DNA of 11,423 bases from Marinospirillum sp. (GCA_007116865.1 SKHR01000207.1:1-11423), one strand, 5' to 3'. Positions 1 to 7,140 are shown, counted from the stretch's first letter. Notes: generated by a model from the sequence alone, not told the origin. Numbers and translations: made by a program.

Positions 1-199
1 AAATCAGGGCCAGCCGGTCTCCAATGTCTTCCAGTGAGAAAGGACCATCATAGGCCTGTAGGGTAAAGGGGGCACCCATCGGACGTTCGGTCAGTTGATG
101 TCCCGAATGATCCTGACGAACGCCTTGATAAATCTGCAAACTCGCTAAAACAACCAAAATAACCAACCCTGTGATCAGGGTAGGACGATGAATACGCAT
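1..199 (-). CDS. Sco1/SenC-family protein, N-terminal part (runs off left edge)
   Basis: Only the first 66 codons are in the window; the reading frame is open to the left edge. The start is ATG at 199, preceded by a GAGGT Shine-Dalgarno at 204-208. The protein opens with a basic tip (MRIHR) and one hydrophobic segment at about residues 8-24, an uncleaved anchor or signal for export. The segment GAPFTLQAYDGPFSLEDIGD at about residues 42-61 is the typical entry into the thioredoxin-like fold of Sco1/SenC/PrrC proteins. Those proteins deliver copper to cytochrome c oxidase or act as periplasmic thiol reductases. The diagnostic CxxxC and distal His lie outside the window, so copper binding cannot be checked. 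It is last of six co-directional genes, 57 bases after the DUF2946-like gene, a common companion of copper genes. Family call fairly confident, exact function not. Confidence 0.75.
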   Translation of the reverse strand, partial: MRIHRPTLITGLVILVVLASLQIYQGVRQDHSGHQLTERPMGAPFTLQAYDGPFSLEDIGDRLALI

Positions 200-256
200 A
201 GTGACCTCAAAACAAGTCAAGCAAAATTCAGCCGATAACCGGCGAGTGAAAAAAGG

Positions 257-637
257 TTAACCAACCAGTAAAGGCGGTGCCCGAGTGGGGGGGAGCAAAG
301 CGGCCGAGGTTTGCTCGGCGATGAAGCGATAAGGAAGGAGCTGGCTCCTGGCTTGATCTAAGGCCTGAGCACGCAAGAGAACTTCGGGCAGGCTGGTCAG
401 CGGTGCGGGCAGGCAGTCTTGTACCTGAACCAGTGGCTGACGGGATTCGACTCTTTCCCCAGCGCTATTCAGCAGCAGGCGCTCAAAGCCACCGTCCCAG
501 CTACAGACTTCAACATAGCCATCGGGATGAACCAACAGGGGCGGACTGACAAAAGGCACCAATGATCGGAACGAAACCGCCATCAGTACGAGGAGTAATC
601 CAGTGGTTGCCCACCGTGAGCTTGCAGGTTTAAACAT
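257..637 (-). CDS. DUF2946-like small exported/membrane-anchored protein
   Basis: A 126-residue protein starting at ATG 637 with a good AGGAAG Shine-Dalgarno at 644-649, six bases away. Residues about 11-31 form one hydrophobic segment (signal peptide or anchor) and the rest looks periplasmic. Seen in the sequence: a VEVCSWDG segment with Cys45, a second Cys75 in DCLPAP, and a C-terminal RAPP motif at 119-122. This layout (N-terminal hydrophobic segment, VEVC-type motif, central Cys/Pro motif, RAPP near the end) recalls DUF2946, a family of unknown function often found beside copper transport and Sco genes. The central motif here lacks the His and second Cys (HCPxC) usual in that family, so this is a divergent member or only a look-alike. 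It lies 29 bases after the kinase gene and 57 bases before the Sco gene, so co-transcription is likely. Molecular function unknown. Confidence 0.6.
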   Translation of the reverse strand: MFKPASSRWATTGLLLVLMAVSFRSLVPFVSPPLLVHPDGYVEVCSWDGGFERLLLNSAGERVESRQPLVQVQDCLPAPLTSLPEVLLRAQALDQARSQLLPYRFIAEQTSAALLPPTRAPPLLVG

Positions 638-643
638 GCCGAT

Positions 644-649
644 CTTCCT
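644..649 (-). promoter_or_regulatory. Ribosome binding site of the DUF2946-like gene
   Basis: On the minus strand this reads AGGAAG, six bases before the ATG at 637. It supports independent translation of this gene even though it follows the kinase gene closely. Confidence 0.6.
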
Positions 650-666
650 GGAGGATTGTCCGCAGT

Positions 667-3429
667 TTACCCCGCAGGGGAGGTTTCATCCAGCGGCGCA
701 GTGGCACAGGGCAGACGAACCACCAATCGCGCACCGCTGAGCTGGTGCGGGTCTTCAACTTGAAGCTGGCCTTTTTGATGTTCAATGATGCCGCGACTGA
801 TCGGCAGCCCCAGGCCGGTGCCTTTGGGACGGCTTTGATTGTCACCACTGGTCTGCCGCTGCTGTATTTGATGAAACTTCTCGAAGACTTTTTCACGCTC
901 TTGGGTGGGAATGCCCGCACCATTATCTTCGACAGTTAAGACCCAGGACTCCTTGTCTTGAAACAGGCTTAAAACCACCTGTGGTGCTTTAGGGTCAGCA
1001 AACTTGCGTGCATTTTCTAAAAGATTAATGATGACTTGTTGTAGCCGATCTGGGTCAGCCATCACCCAGGCCTCTTGATTTGGCAGTTGCTGTTCAAGTT
1101 GTACTTGATGTTCTTCAAATAAGCGTGTTAACGCATCAACCGAGTCCTTAGCCAGTTGATTAAAGTCGATTCGCTGAGGGTTTAATTGCATGCGACCCGA
1201 TTCTAAACGCGCTAAGTCGAGAATCTCCTCAATCAGCCGTGACAGGCGTTCACTTTCTTTCACAATGATGGATAAAAAGTGTGCCTGCTGTTCGGGTGAA
1301 GCGCCTTGATTATCACGTAGTATTTCAGCAAAGGCTCGAATTGAAGTGAGTGGGGTACGCAGTTCATGGCTGACCATGGCAATAAATTCATCTTTAAGCT
1401 TATCCAGTTCCCTTAAACGGGTGTTGGCCGCTTTTAGCTCTTCTCCGATTTGAGCAAGTTCTGTTGATTTTTGCTCAAGCCTGCGGTTGTATTCCAGGGT
1501 TTGCGTTGTGGTATCCAGAATGCTTAGAACGGCCTCTAGGTCCAGCGCTTCACCCCGAACGACAGAGTTCATTAACACTCGTGCTGAAGTGCTACCGAGC
1601 GCGCCTGTTAATGCCTGTTCGGCCTGGCTGATCAGACGAGAGGGCGCCGGTGTTATATCCTCGCTTGTCGGCGGGTGAGCATCAACGCGAGTAAAAATTT
1701 GCTGACTGGCTGCAGCGCCTAAGTAGCGAGACAGCAATTGATAGATTTCTCCCCGAGTGGCCTGCCCTTGCCACACAGGTGTTTGCATAACATCTGAACG
1801 TAAAGCCGCTGTAAAAATCGCTGCCTGGGTTTGCTCTAACTGGCTTTGACGCGTGAACAAAGAGACGAATAGCAGTAGTCCGACATTGACGGTCAGACTC
1901 CAAAATAATGAGTGGGTATAAATGTCCCAGCCTTCTAGCCCCATAAGGGCGTAAGGGCGCAGCCATTCGATGCCCCAAGGCCCTTTTTCGATCAGTTGGC
2001 TATCAATCCAGCCAGAAAGCACAAAGCCGGGAATCAGTAGCGTCCAAGCCCAAACCAGAATGCCGCCGATCAGGCCGATGGCGGCACCCAGGCGTTTGGC
2101 CTCTCGCCAGTAAAGGCCGAGCAGTAAAGAAGGCGCAAACTGGGCCACGGCGGCAAAGGAAACCAGACCGATGGTCACCAGGCTATAAGCATCTCCCACC
2201 AGCACGTGATAGGCGTAACCTAGAAGTAAAATTAACAGGATGGCAATGCGGCGGATATTGAGTACCCAGCGGCTGATATCGCGCAATGGGTCCAGATGCA
2301 GCCAGCGCGACTTCAGCAGTAAGGGCATCACCAGATGGTTACTGACCATGGTGGACAGGGCGATGGTTTCGACAATCACCATGCCGGTTGCTGCAGCAAG
2401 ACCACCGATAAATACCAACAAGGCCAGGGTGTTCTGACCGGCGGCCAGTGGCAGGGTAAGCACAAAGCTATCAGGTGACTGCCCGGTTTCGCCGAGCAGC
2501 ACCCCGGCAAAGGCGATGGGAATCACAAACAAATTAATGATCAGCAAATAGAGGGGAAACATCCAACTGGCACGTTTTAAATGGCGCTCATCAACATTTT
2601 CAACCACCAGCACCTGAAACTGACGCGGCAGGGTGATGAAGGCGAGGGTTGCCAAAAGCAGGGTGCCAACCCAGCCAGTGACCCCGCCGGGCACCTGATC
2701 CAGTCCCATGCTGTTGATCAAAGACGGGTGGGCGGCTGCTTGCTGCAATAAATCTCCAGGCCCCTGATAGAGCCAGAACACCACAAACAGGCCCACCGCT
2801 AAAAAAGCCATCAGCTTGACGATGGATTCAAAGGCAATGGCCGCGACCATGCCTTCATGCCGCTCACTGGCATCCAGATGACGAGTACCAAACAGAATGA
2901 TGAACAGTGCCAAGACCAAAGCGACCCAAAAGGTCTGGTCTAGCGTGAACAGACTATTGGCGCCCGTGTCGGGCAGACTGGGATAGCCGGTGAGCACCGC
3001 ATGGCTGATGGTGATCGCCTTTAGCTGTAACGCGATATAAGGCATGATGGCGAGGATGGCGATCAGTGTGACCAGCGCCGCCAAAAAGCCACTTTTTCCA
3101 TAGCGGGCACTGATGAAATCGGCAATGGAAGTGATTCTTTGTGCTCGAGCAATACGCACCATTTTGCGAATCATGTACCAGCCAAGCAGCATGGCCAGGG
3201 TCGGGCCTAAATAAATGAGCAAAAAGCTCGGCCCAGAATCAGTGGCCCGCCCGACACTGCCATAAAAGGTCCAGGCAGTGCAGTAAACCGCGATTGAAAG
3301 GGTGTACACCAGTGAGGAGTTGATCACTGAGCGCCCTTGTTCAGCACGACGGTTAGCCCAGGCAGCGATCAAAAACAGAATCGCCAGATATCCAAAAGCA
3401 AAAGCTAAAACCGTCAGCTCACGATTCAC
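667..3429 (-). CDS. SSS symporter-STAC-histidine kinase (CbrA/CrbS-like sensor kinase)
   Basis: A 920-residue membrane sensor kinase. Residues 1 to about 525 are a sodium:solute symporter (SLC5/SSS) domain of about 13 hydrophobic helices. They include the VYTLSIAVYCTAWTFYGSVG stretch (41-60) and LPRQFQV (267-273), both typical of CbrA-type fusions. Residues about 557-641 resemble the STAC linker of SLC-coupled kinases. A coiled coil (about 645-680) leads straight into HisKA (SHELRTP, His688), with no PAS domain seen. The ATPase domain has its N box at Asn802/Asn806, G1 at DNGAG 835-839, F box FEKF 849-852 and G2 at GTGLG 870-874, so the kinase looks fully active. The start is GTG at 3429, with GGAG at 3437-3440 seven bases away, and it overlaps the upstream small gene by 11 bases. 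CbrA and CrbS/MxtR relatives govern carbon or acetate use; the ligand here is unknown. The linked receiver protein is the likely partner. Confidence 0.93.
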   Translation of the reverse strand: MNRELTVLAFAFGYLAILFLIAAWANRRAEQGRSVINSSLVYTLSIAVYCTAWTFYGSVGRATDSGPSFLLIYLGPTLAMLLGWYMIRKMVRIARAQRITSIADFISARYGKSGFLAALVTLIAILAIMPYIALQLKAITISHAVLTGYPSLPDTGANSLFTLDQTFWVALVLALFIILFGTRHLDASERHEGMVAAIAFESIVKLMAFLAVGLFVVFWLYQGPGDLLQQAAAHPSLINSMGLDQVPGGVTGWVGTLLLATLAFITLPRQFQVLVVENVDERHLKRASWMFPLYLLIINLFVIPIAFAGVLLGETGQSPDSFVLTLPLAAGQNTLALLVFIGGLAAATGMVIVETIALSTMVSNHLVMPLLLKSRWLHLDPLRDISRWVLNIRRIAILLILLLGYAYHVLVGDAYSLVTIGLVSFAAVAQFAPSLLLGLYWREAKRLGAAIGLIGGILVWAWTLLIPGFVLSGWIDSQLIEKGPWGIEWLRPYALMGLEGWDIYTHSLFWSLTVNVGLLLFVSLFTRQSQLEQTQAAIFTAALRSDVMQTPVWQGQATRGEIYQLLSRYLGAAASQQIFTRVDAHPPTSEDITPAPSRLISQAEQALTGALGSTSARVLMNSVVRGEALDLEAVLSILDTTTQTLEYNRRLEQKSTELAQIGEELKAANTRLRELDKLKDEFIAMVSHELRTPLTSIRAFAEILRDNQGASPEQQAHFLSIIVKESERLSRLIEEILDLARLESGRMQLNPQRIDFNQLAKDSVDALTRLFEEHQVQLEQQLPNQEAWVMADPDRLQQVIINLLENARKFADPKAPQVVLSLFQDKESWVLTVEDNGAGIPTQEREKVFEKFHQIQQRQTSGDNQSRPKGTGLGLPISRGIIEHQKGQLQVEDPHQLSGARLVVRLPCATAPLDETSPAG

Positions 3430-3634
3430 GATGCTGCTCCATCAGCCAGGCAACCAGTCCTAAAATGAACAGCCAGGCTCCAAACAAGTACACCGGCAGG
3501 CGAGATATGCCTTCTGGCCCTGGCCGGTCAAACAGGGGCATCAGTGGCGGTAAAAAGAGGAATAACGCCAAAAGCAGAATGCCTGCCAGCCGTGCGCGGG
3601 TTGTGGAAGCTTTTAGGCGTTTTTTTGTAGGCAT
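3419..3634 (-). CDS. Small two-helix membrane protein of unknown function
   Basis: A 71-residue protein that I do not recognise by name. It has a basic N-terminus (KKRLK, then TTRAR) and two hydrophobic helices at about 15-35 and 47-65. A short loop, FDRPGPEGISRLP, joins them, and the tail is charged (EQHRES). The basic tip predicts both ends in the cytoplasm. The start is ATG 3634 with GGAG at 3643-3646, eight bases upstream. It overlaps the end of the exonuclease gene by 22 bases and the start of the kinase gene by 11 bases, so translation of all three is probably coupled. The good ribosome binding site, sensible membrane topology and nested position argue for a real gene. A plausible role, by inference only, is an accessory subunit of the symporter-like kinase, as small membrane subunits accompany some SSS transporters. 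Confidence 0.8.
   Translation of the reverse strand: MPTKKRLKASTTRARLAGILLLALFLFLPPLMPLFDRPGPEGISRLPVYLFGAWLFILGLVAWLMEQHRES
3437..3440 (-). promoter_or_regulatory. Ribosome binding site selecting the GTG start of the sensor kinase
   Basis: The minus strand reads GGAG, seven bases before GTG at 3429. It lies inside the last codons of the small membrane protein gene and fixes the kinase start at a GTG rather than at a later ATG. Confidence 0.65.
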
Positions 3635-5649
3635 TTCTGCAACTCCAGCGCCTGACTCAGGGTGACAATACCGCGGGCTTCCAGCCTTGGTAAGAGGGTC
3701 AAGAATAACTCTGCGGTCACCCGTGCATCACCCAGGGCGGTATGCCGAGTTCCGGGTGGGAAAGTGAGATTAAATCGCTCGGCTAAATTGTCCAGGCCAT
3801 GACCTTCAATCTCTGGGTCCAGACCCCGGGAAAGTAACAGGGTATCCAAAACCGGCATGGTGAAACTCTGGCCACTGTCCTGCCCGGCCAGGTTGATCGC
3901 CAGCAAATCAAAGGCGGCATTGTGCGCCAGCAGCACCCCATGGCCGATGAACTCACGAAAACGCGGCAGCACCACTTCAATGGGTGGCGCCTCTTCAACA
4001 TCCTGATCAGTGATTCCATGAATCAAGGTGCTGGCATGAGGGATTGGGCGTTTGGGGTTGACCTTCTGATCAAAGTTCTCCTGTGCCAGCAAGCGTCCGC
4101 GCAAGATACGGCAAGCCCCAAGGCTGATGATCTGATCCCCATCTCTAAGTTTCAGCCCGGTCGTTTCGGTATCAAAAACCACGATTTCTAACTCATCCAG
4201 ACGCAGTTCGCCCAGGGCTGCCGAAGGCGCAGGCAGATCCGCAATACTGAAATCATGGAACTCTGGTCGGGCGTCTACAAGCGGTGCGGGTGGATAAACT
4301 CGAGTCGCGGCAGGAAGGGGGATCCTCAGCCTGGCCTGACCGCTGCCTGTATCCGTCAGGCTCCACCAGTCGCTGGCATGGCGGCGTAGCAGGTCGCCGA
4401 GGCGGGGAGACATAGGCTCTTCACTGACGGGCAGCTCTTGCCAGTTTTGCAGGGTTTTATACCCGATGGGTTCTCCCGACCAGATCAAATCCAGATAAAC
4501 CCGATCATTGCCCAGCTGAATGTCACTTTCAAAGTGGGTTTGTTCGGTGGTGCGGGCCAGCTCCAGTAACACGCGTTGTAACAGGGCCAAAAGGGCAGGG
4601 GTATCGGCCTGCATCCAGGCGGGAATGCCTAAAGGCGTCAACTGGATCTGATGACTTTCCAGGGCGGGGATCAAGGCTTGCCACACATCGTTGGACCAGG
4701 TGTCACTGAGTTGCCCTTGTGCCTGATGCAGGCTTTCGAGTAAATGCGCCAGCTCAGTGACCAGCTCACTCAATGCCTGGCTGTCTTCTAACATCGCACG
4801 CTGCAGGCGTTCAGTCAGATCCGGTGTGCCAGCGCCACTGGACAGCACCTCTCCGGCAGTGGCCAGGTTGGCTGCGTGTCCGCGCAGGGCAGGCAAGAGT
4901 CCAGCCAAGGGTTTTTTCCAGCGCTGATCCATGTGCTGGCGAGCAGTCGCATCCTCCAGGGTCAGGAGTGCCTCTCCTTGTGTTGCCATCACTCGGCGCA
5001 GGTCTGCCAGCAGCCAGCGATCCTGGCAGGGCACCAGTAATTGGCGGGGACTGCCATCACGAGGCAGGTGGCGCAGGGCATCGGTCAGGCTGGTGGATGG
5101 CAGCAGCTCATTTAAACGCCGCCCCAACCCCAGTGCGGGATTATCGGCAAAAAGCTGTTCTGCGGCTGGATTGAACAGCAGCAAGCGCTGGTGTTGATCA
5201 CAGAGTAGTAGCGGGGTTTTCAAGACCTTAAGCAGCGCCTCCAGCTCATGACGGATACGGGCGGCATCCTTGGCACCATCAATGCGTGCCTGACGCAAAC
5301 GTATGCGATCCTTGCGCCAGCTGAGCCGTAACTGATCCAGCTCCTTTTGCAGAAAAGTTAACCAGCCCTGCGGAGGAAAGTCGTCTTCCGCTTCGGGGTG
5401 GGTGTTGATTCGGGTCAGCAGCACCTGAAAGTGACGTAAAGGGCGCAGCAGGCGGATTTCGACCCACAAGCCAAAAATCAGCATGAACAGGGCTGGCAGG
5501 CCACTTAAACTCCATAAAATCAGGCGTTGGGGTGGCGATGGCCCCCATTGGGCGTCTAGCCAGGTTGCCAGTGTCAGGCAGCCAAAAAAAGTCAGGCCCA
5601 ACAGCAGCAGCCAAATGCCCAGGAGCTTTTGCCGGTCAGGCATGTTCAT
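3613..5649 (-). CDS. Membrane-anchored degenerate histidine-kinase-like protein fused to a DnaQ/DEDDh 3'-5' exonuclease
   Basis: A 678-residue protein. Two hydrophobic helices (about 9-31 and 43-67) are followed by a coiled coil (about 100-140) and a PAS-like region (about 137-232). A segment at 237-450 has the outline of HisKA plus HATPase but lacks the catalytic residues: the H-box His appears replaced by Gln242 (DQRWKKPL), the N-box Asn is missing in the 349-368 helix, and the G boxes are eroded. The C-terminal part, about 485-665, is a DEDDh exonuclease like the proofreading subunit of DNA polymerase III: FDTETTG with Asp493 and Glu495, HNAAFD with Asp581, and HTALGD with His636 and Asp641, so all catalytic residues are present. 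Automated annotation may call it DNA polymerase III epsilon, but the membrane anchors and sensor region argue against that role. The start ATG overlaps the receiver stop in ATGA (5646-5649), with only a weak ribosome binding site, so coupling is likely. Related exonucleases occur beside acetate-linked SSS kinases in other gammaproteobacteria. Nucleic acid target unknown. Confidence 0.9.
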   Translation of the reverse strand: MNMPDRQKLLGIWLLLLGLTFFGCLTLATWLDAQWGPSPPQRLILWSLSGLPALFMLIFGLWVEIRLLRPLRHFQVLLTRINTHPEAEDDFPPQGWLTFLQKELDQLRLSWRKDRIRLRQARIDGAKDAARIRHELEALLKVLKTPLLLCDQHQRLLLFNPAAEQLFADNPALGLGRRLNELLPSTSLTDALRHLPRDGSPRQLLVPCQDRWLLADLRRVMATQGEALLTLEDATARQHMDQRWKKPLAGLLPALRGHAANLATAGEVLSSGAGTPDLTERLQRAMLEDSQALSELVTELAHLLESLHQAQGQLSDTWSNDVWQALIPALESHQIQLTPLGIPAWMQADTPALLALLQRVLLELARTTEQTHFESDIQLGNDRVYLDLIWSGEPIGYKTLQNWQELPVSEEPMSPRLGDLLRRHASDWWSLTDTGSGQARLRIPLPAATRVYPPAPLVDARPEFHDFSIADLPAPSAALGELRLDELEIVVFDTETTGLKLRDGDQIISLGACRILRGRLLAQENFDQKVNPKRPIPHASTLIHGITDQDVEEAPPIEVVLPRFREFIGHGVLLAHNAAFDLLAINLAGQDSGQSFTMPVLDTLLLSRGLDPEIEGHGLDNLAERFNLTFPPGTRHTALGDARVTAELFLTLLPRLEARGIVTLSQALELQKCLQKNA

Positions 5650-6035
5650 ACATCCGCAGTGGGCGGTTGAGTTTCATCCAACAGCTGACGAACACGTTCA
5701 ACCAGCTGCTGGGTGGAAAAGGGTTTGGTGACATAGTCATCCGCACCCAGTGCCATGCCTTTTTCTTTTTCGACTTCACGCCCGTGAGCGGTCAGCATGA
5801 TGATAGGCAAGCGTCGAGTTCTGGGCGCACTTCGCAGTGTTTCGAGCACCTCAAAACCGCTGATCCCTGGCAAGCTGATATCGAGAAGGAGTAAATCAGG
5901 GCAATTCTGGTTGATTCTCTCCAAGGCGGTTTCACCATCTGCTGCCGTAGAGACTTCAAAGCCTGCCTGCTGCATCAGAAACTCTAAGGACAACAGGATG
6001 TTTGGCTCATCATCGACGACCAGTACATGAGTCAT
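5646..6035 (-). CDS. Single-domain response regulator (CheY-like receiver)
   Basis: A 129-residue protein made of one receiver domain and a short tail. The acidic pocket is Asp8-Asp9, the phosphorylation site Asp52 (LLLLDISLPG), the switch Thr82 (MLTAHG) and the conserved Lys104 (TKPFS). There is no DNA-binding or enzymatic output domain, so it signals by protein contact or phosphotransfer. The start is ATG 6035, with AAGGGG at 6043-6048 seven bases upstream. It is the first gene of the leftward operon and overlaps the exonuclease/pseudokinase gene by four bases (ATGA). The coupled SSS-kinase downstream is the likely phosphodonor. The lack of an HTH distinguishes it from the CrbR/ErdR regulators that pair with related kinases. 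Confidence 0.93.
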   Translation of the reverse strand: MTHVLVVDDEPNILLSLEFLMQQAGFEVSTAADGETALERINQNCPDLLLLDISLPGISGFEVLETLRSAPRTRRLPIIMLTAHGREVEKEKGMALGADDYVTKPFSTQQLVERVRQLLDETQPPTADV

Positions 6036-6042
6036 AGTTTTG

Positions 6043-6048
6043 CCCCTT
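6043..6048 (-). promoter_or_regulatory. Ribosome binding site of the receiver gene
   Basis: The minus strand reads AAGGGG, seven bases before ATG 6035. It is the first strong translation signal of the leftward operon. Confidence 0.55.
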
Positions 6049-6120
6049 GGCTTTCTTGTTGTTCTTTCCAGTCTAGCCCGACTTCCTTAGCACGCAAGAC
6101 GACCAAGGGCTATATCCTGC

Positions 6121-6149
6121 TTGTGTTCATTTCAGGCTGCCCCTAAGAT
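6121..6149 (+). promoter_or_regulatory. Possible sigma-70 promoter for the antiporter gene
   Basis: TTGTGT at 6121-6126 and TAAGAT at 6144-6149 are separated by 17 bases, in the divergent gap upstream of the antiporter. Each hexamer matches the consensus only partly (3/6 and 4/6). The spacing and position are right, but such matches arise often by chance. Confidence 0.25.
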
Positions 6150-6167
6150 GCGCAAGATTTCATGCTC

Positions 6168-6172
6168 AGGAG
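6168..6172 (+). promoter_or_regulatory. Ribosome binding site deciding the antiporter start
   Basis: AGGAG sits immediately before TTG 6173 (no spacer), six bases before GTG 6179, nine before TTG 6182 and 18 before the first ATG at 6191. The spacing favours GTG 6179, or TTG 6182 as second choice. Confidence 0.55.
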
Positions 6173-6178
6173 TTGCCG

Positions 6179-7135
6179 GTGTTGCTTCCTATGCTTGCCT
6201 GTTTGATCGGCTTGATCCTTTTGGTCTGGAGTGCTGACCGCTTTGTCGCGGCCGCTTCTGCAGTGGCGGCACACTGGGGCGTGCCTTTGTTGCTGATCGG
6301 CTTGTTGGTCATGGGGTTTGGCACATCGGCACCGGAAATGCTGGTGGCAGCGCAGGCGACCCTGACAGGCGCCAGTGGACTGGCACTGGGCAATGTGGTG
6401 GGCTCGAACATTGCCAATCTGGGTTTGATTCTGGGCGTCACTCTACTGGTGACACCGATCACCCTGAACCGACAACAGGAAAATATCAGTCTTTGGTGGT
6501 TTTTATCCGCTACCCTGGTGGTTTGCTTGATGATGTGGCTAGGTCGTGCACTAGTTGTCTGGCATGGCTTGCTCCTGGTATTACTGTTTTTCGGGTTTAT
6601 TGGCCAGAGCTATTGGCAAATGCGTCGACACTCTCGCGAGGTGCTGGCATCAGTGGCCGAGCAGCTGCCGGACATGGGTGCCGCTAAAGCCGTGGCTGGT
6701 TTGATATTCAGTTTGTTGCTGTTGCTATTCAGTGCCCGTTTGCTCGTTTGGGGTGGGGTGGAAGTCGCTCAGTATCTCGGTGTGAGTGATCTGATCATTG
6801 GTTTGACACTGGTGGCGATTGGCACCAGTCTGCCAGAGCTGGCGGCCAGTGTGGCCGCGGCACTTAAACGTCAAACCGGCCTGGTGATGGGCAATTTGCT
6901 GGGTTCTAACCTGTTCAACCTGTTAGCGGTTTTGCCCATTACCCCTTTGCTGGCAGGGCAGGTCGCTCTGCCAAATGCACTGCTGATGCGCGACCTGCCG
7001 GTGATGTTGCTTCTGACCCTGAGCCTGTTCCTGCTGACCAGATACCGCTTGGTCTTGTCGCGCTGGGTCGGCGGTTTTTTACTGAGCGGTTTTGTCTTCT
7101 GGCAGCTTGGGGTGCTGTTGTTTTTTCAGGCCTAG
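6179..7135 (+). CDS. CaCA-family sodium/calcium antiporter (YrbG-like)
   Basis: An inner-membrane cation exchanger of about 318 residues, the usual size for bacterial YrbG-type proteins. It has ten or so hydrophobic helices and the two inverted alpha repeats of the family. The first is GFGTSAPEMLVAA followed by ALGNVVGSNIANLGLILG. The second is AIGTSLPELAASVAAAL followed by VMGNLLGSNLFNLLAVL. The acidic residues in SAPE and SLPE are the ion ligands known for the family. A hydrophilic loop with several Arg and Glu residues separates the halves. No ATG lies close to the Shine-Dalgarno, so I chose GTG 6179; the open frame allows TTG 6173. It is transcribed divergently from the receiver operon and ends with TAG five bases from the convergent trkA stop. 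The true ion (Na+/Ca2+, K+ or H+) cannot be read from sequence. Confidence 0.92.
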   Translation: MLLPMLACLIGLILLVWSADRFVAAASAVAAHWGVPLLLIGLLVMGFGTSAPEMLVAAQATLTGASGLALGNVVGSNIANLGLILGVTLLVTPITLNRQQENISLWWFLSATLVVCLMMWLGRALVVWHGLLLVLLFFGFIGQSYWQMRRHSREVLASVAEQLPDMGAAKAVAGLIFSLLLLLFSARLLVWGGVEVAQYLGVSDLIIGLTLVAIGTSLPELAASVAAALKRQTGLVMGNLLGSNLFNLLAVLPITPLLAGQVALPNALLMRDLPVMLLLTLSLFLLTRYRLVLSRWVGGFLLSGFVFWQLGVLLFFQA

Positions 7136-7140
7136 GCACA

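Noticed and set aside
231..243. Small hairpin GCCG-GTTAT-CGGC followed by TGAATTTT on the minus strand, between the DUF2946-like and Sco genes
   Set aside because: The stem is only four base pairs and the T run is interrupted; too weak to call a terminator or to split the operon.
3613..4200. The exonuclease domain as the DNA polymerase III epsilon subunit (dnaQ)
   Set aside because: The DEDDh motifs match, but the 480-residue membrane and sensor-like N-terminal part and the operon context do not fit the replicative proofreading subunit.
5532..5894. 120-codon plus-strand open frame spanning the receiver/exonuclease junction
   Set aside because: It is antisense to two confident genes and shows no ribosome binding site or family resemblance.
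7130..7137. Perfect palindrome GCCTAGGC at the antiporter stop codon, with AACAGCTGTT nearby at 7166-7175
   Set aside because: Both are short, have no loop or T tract and lie in coding ends; palindromes of this size are expected by chance.
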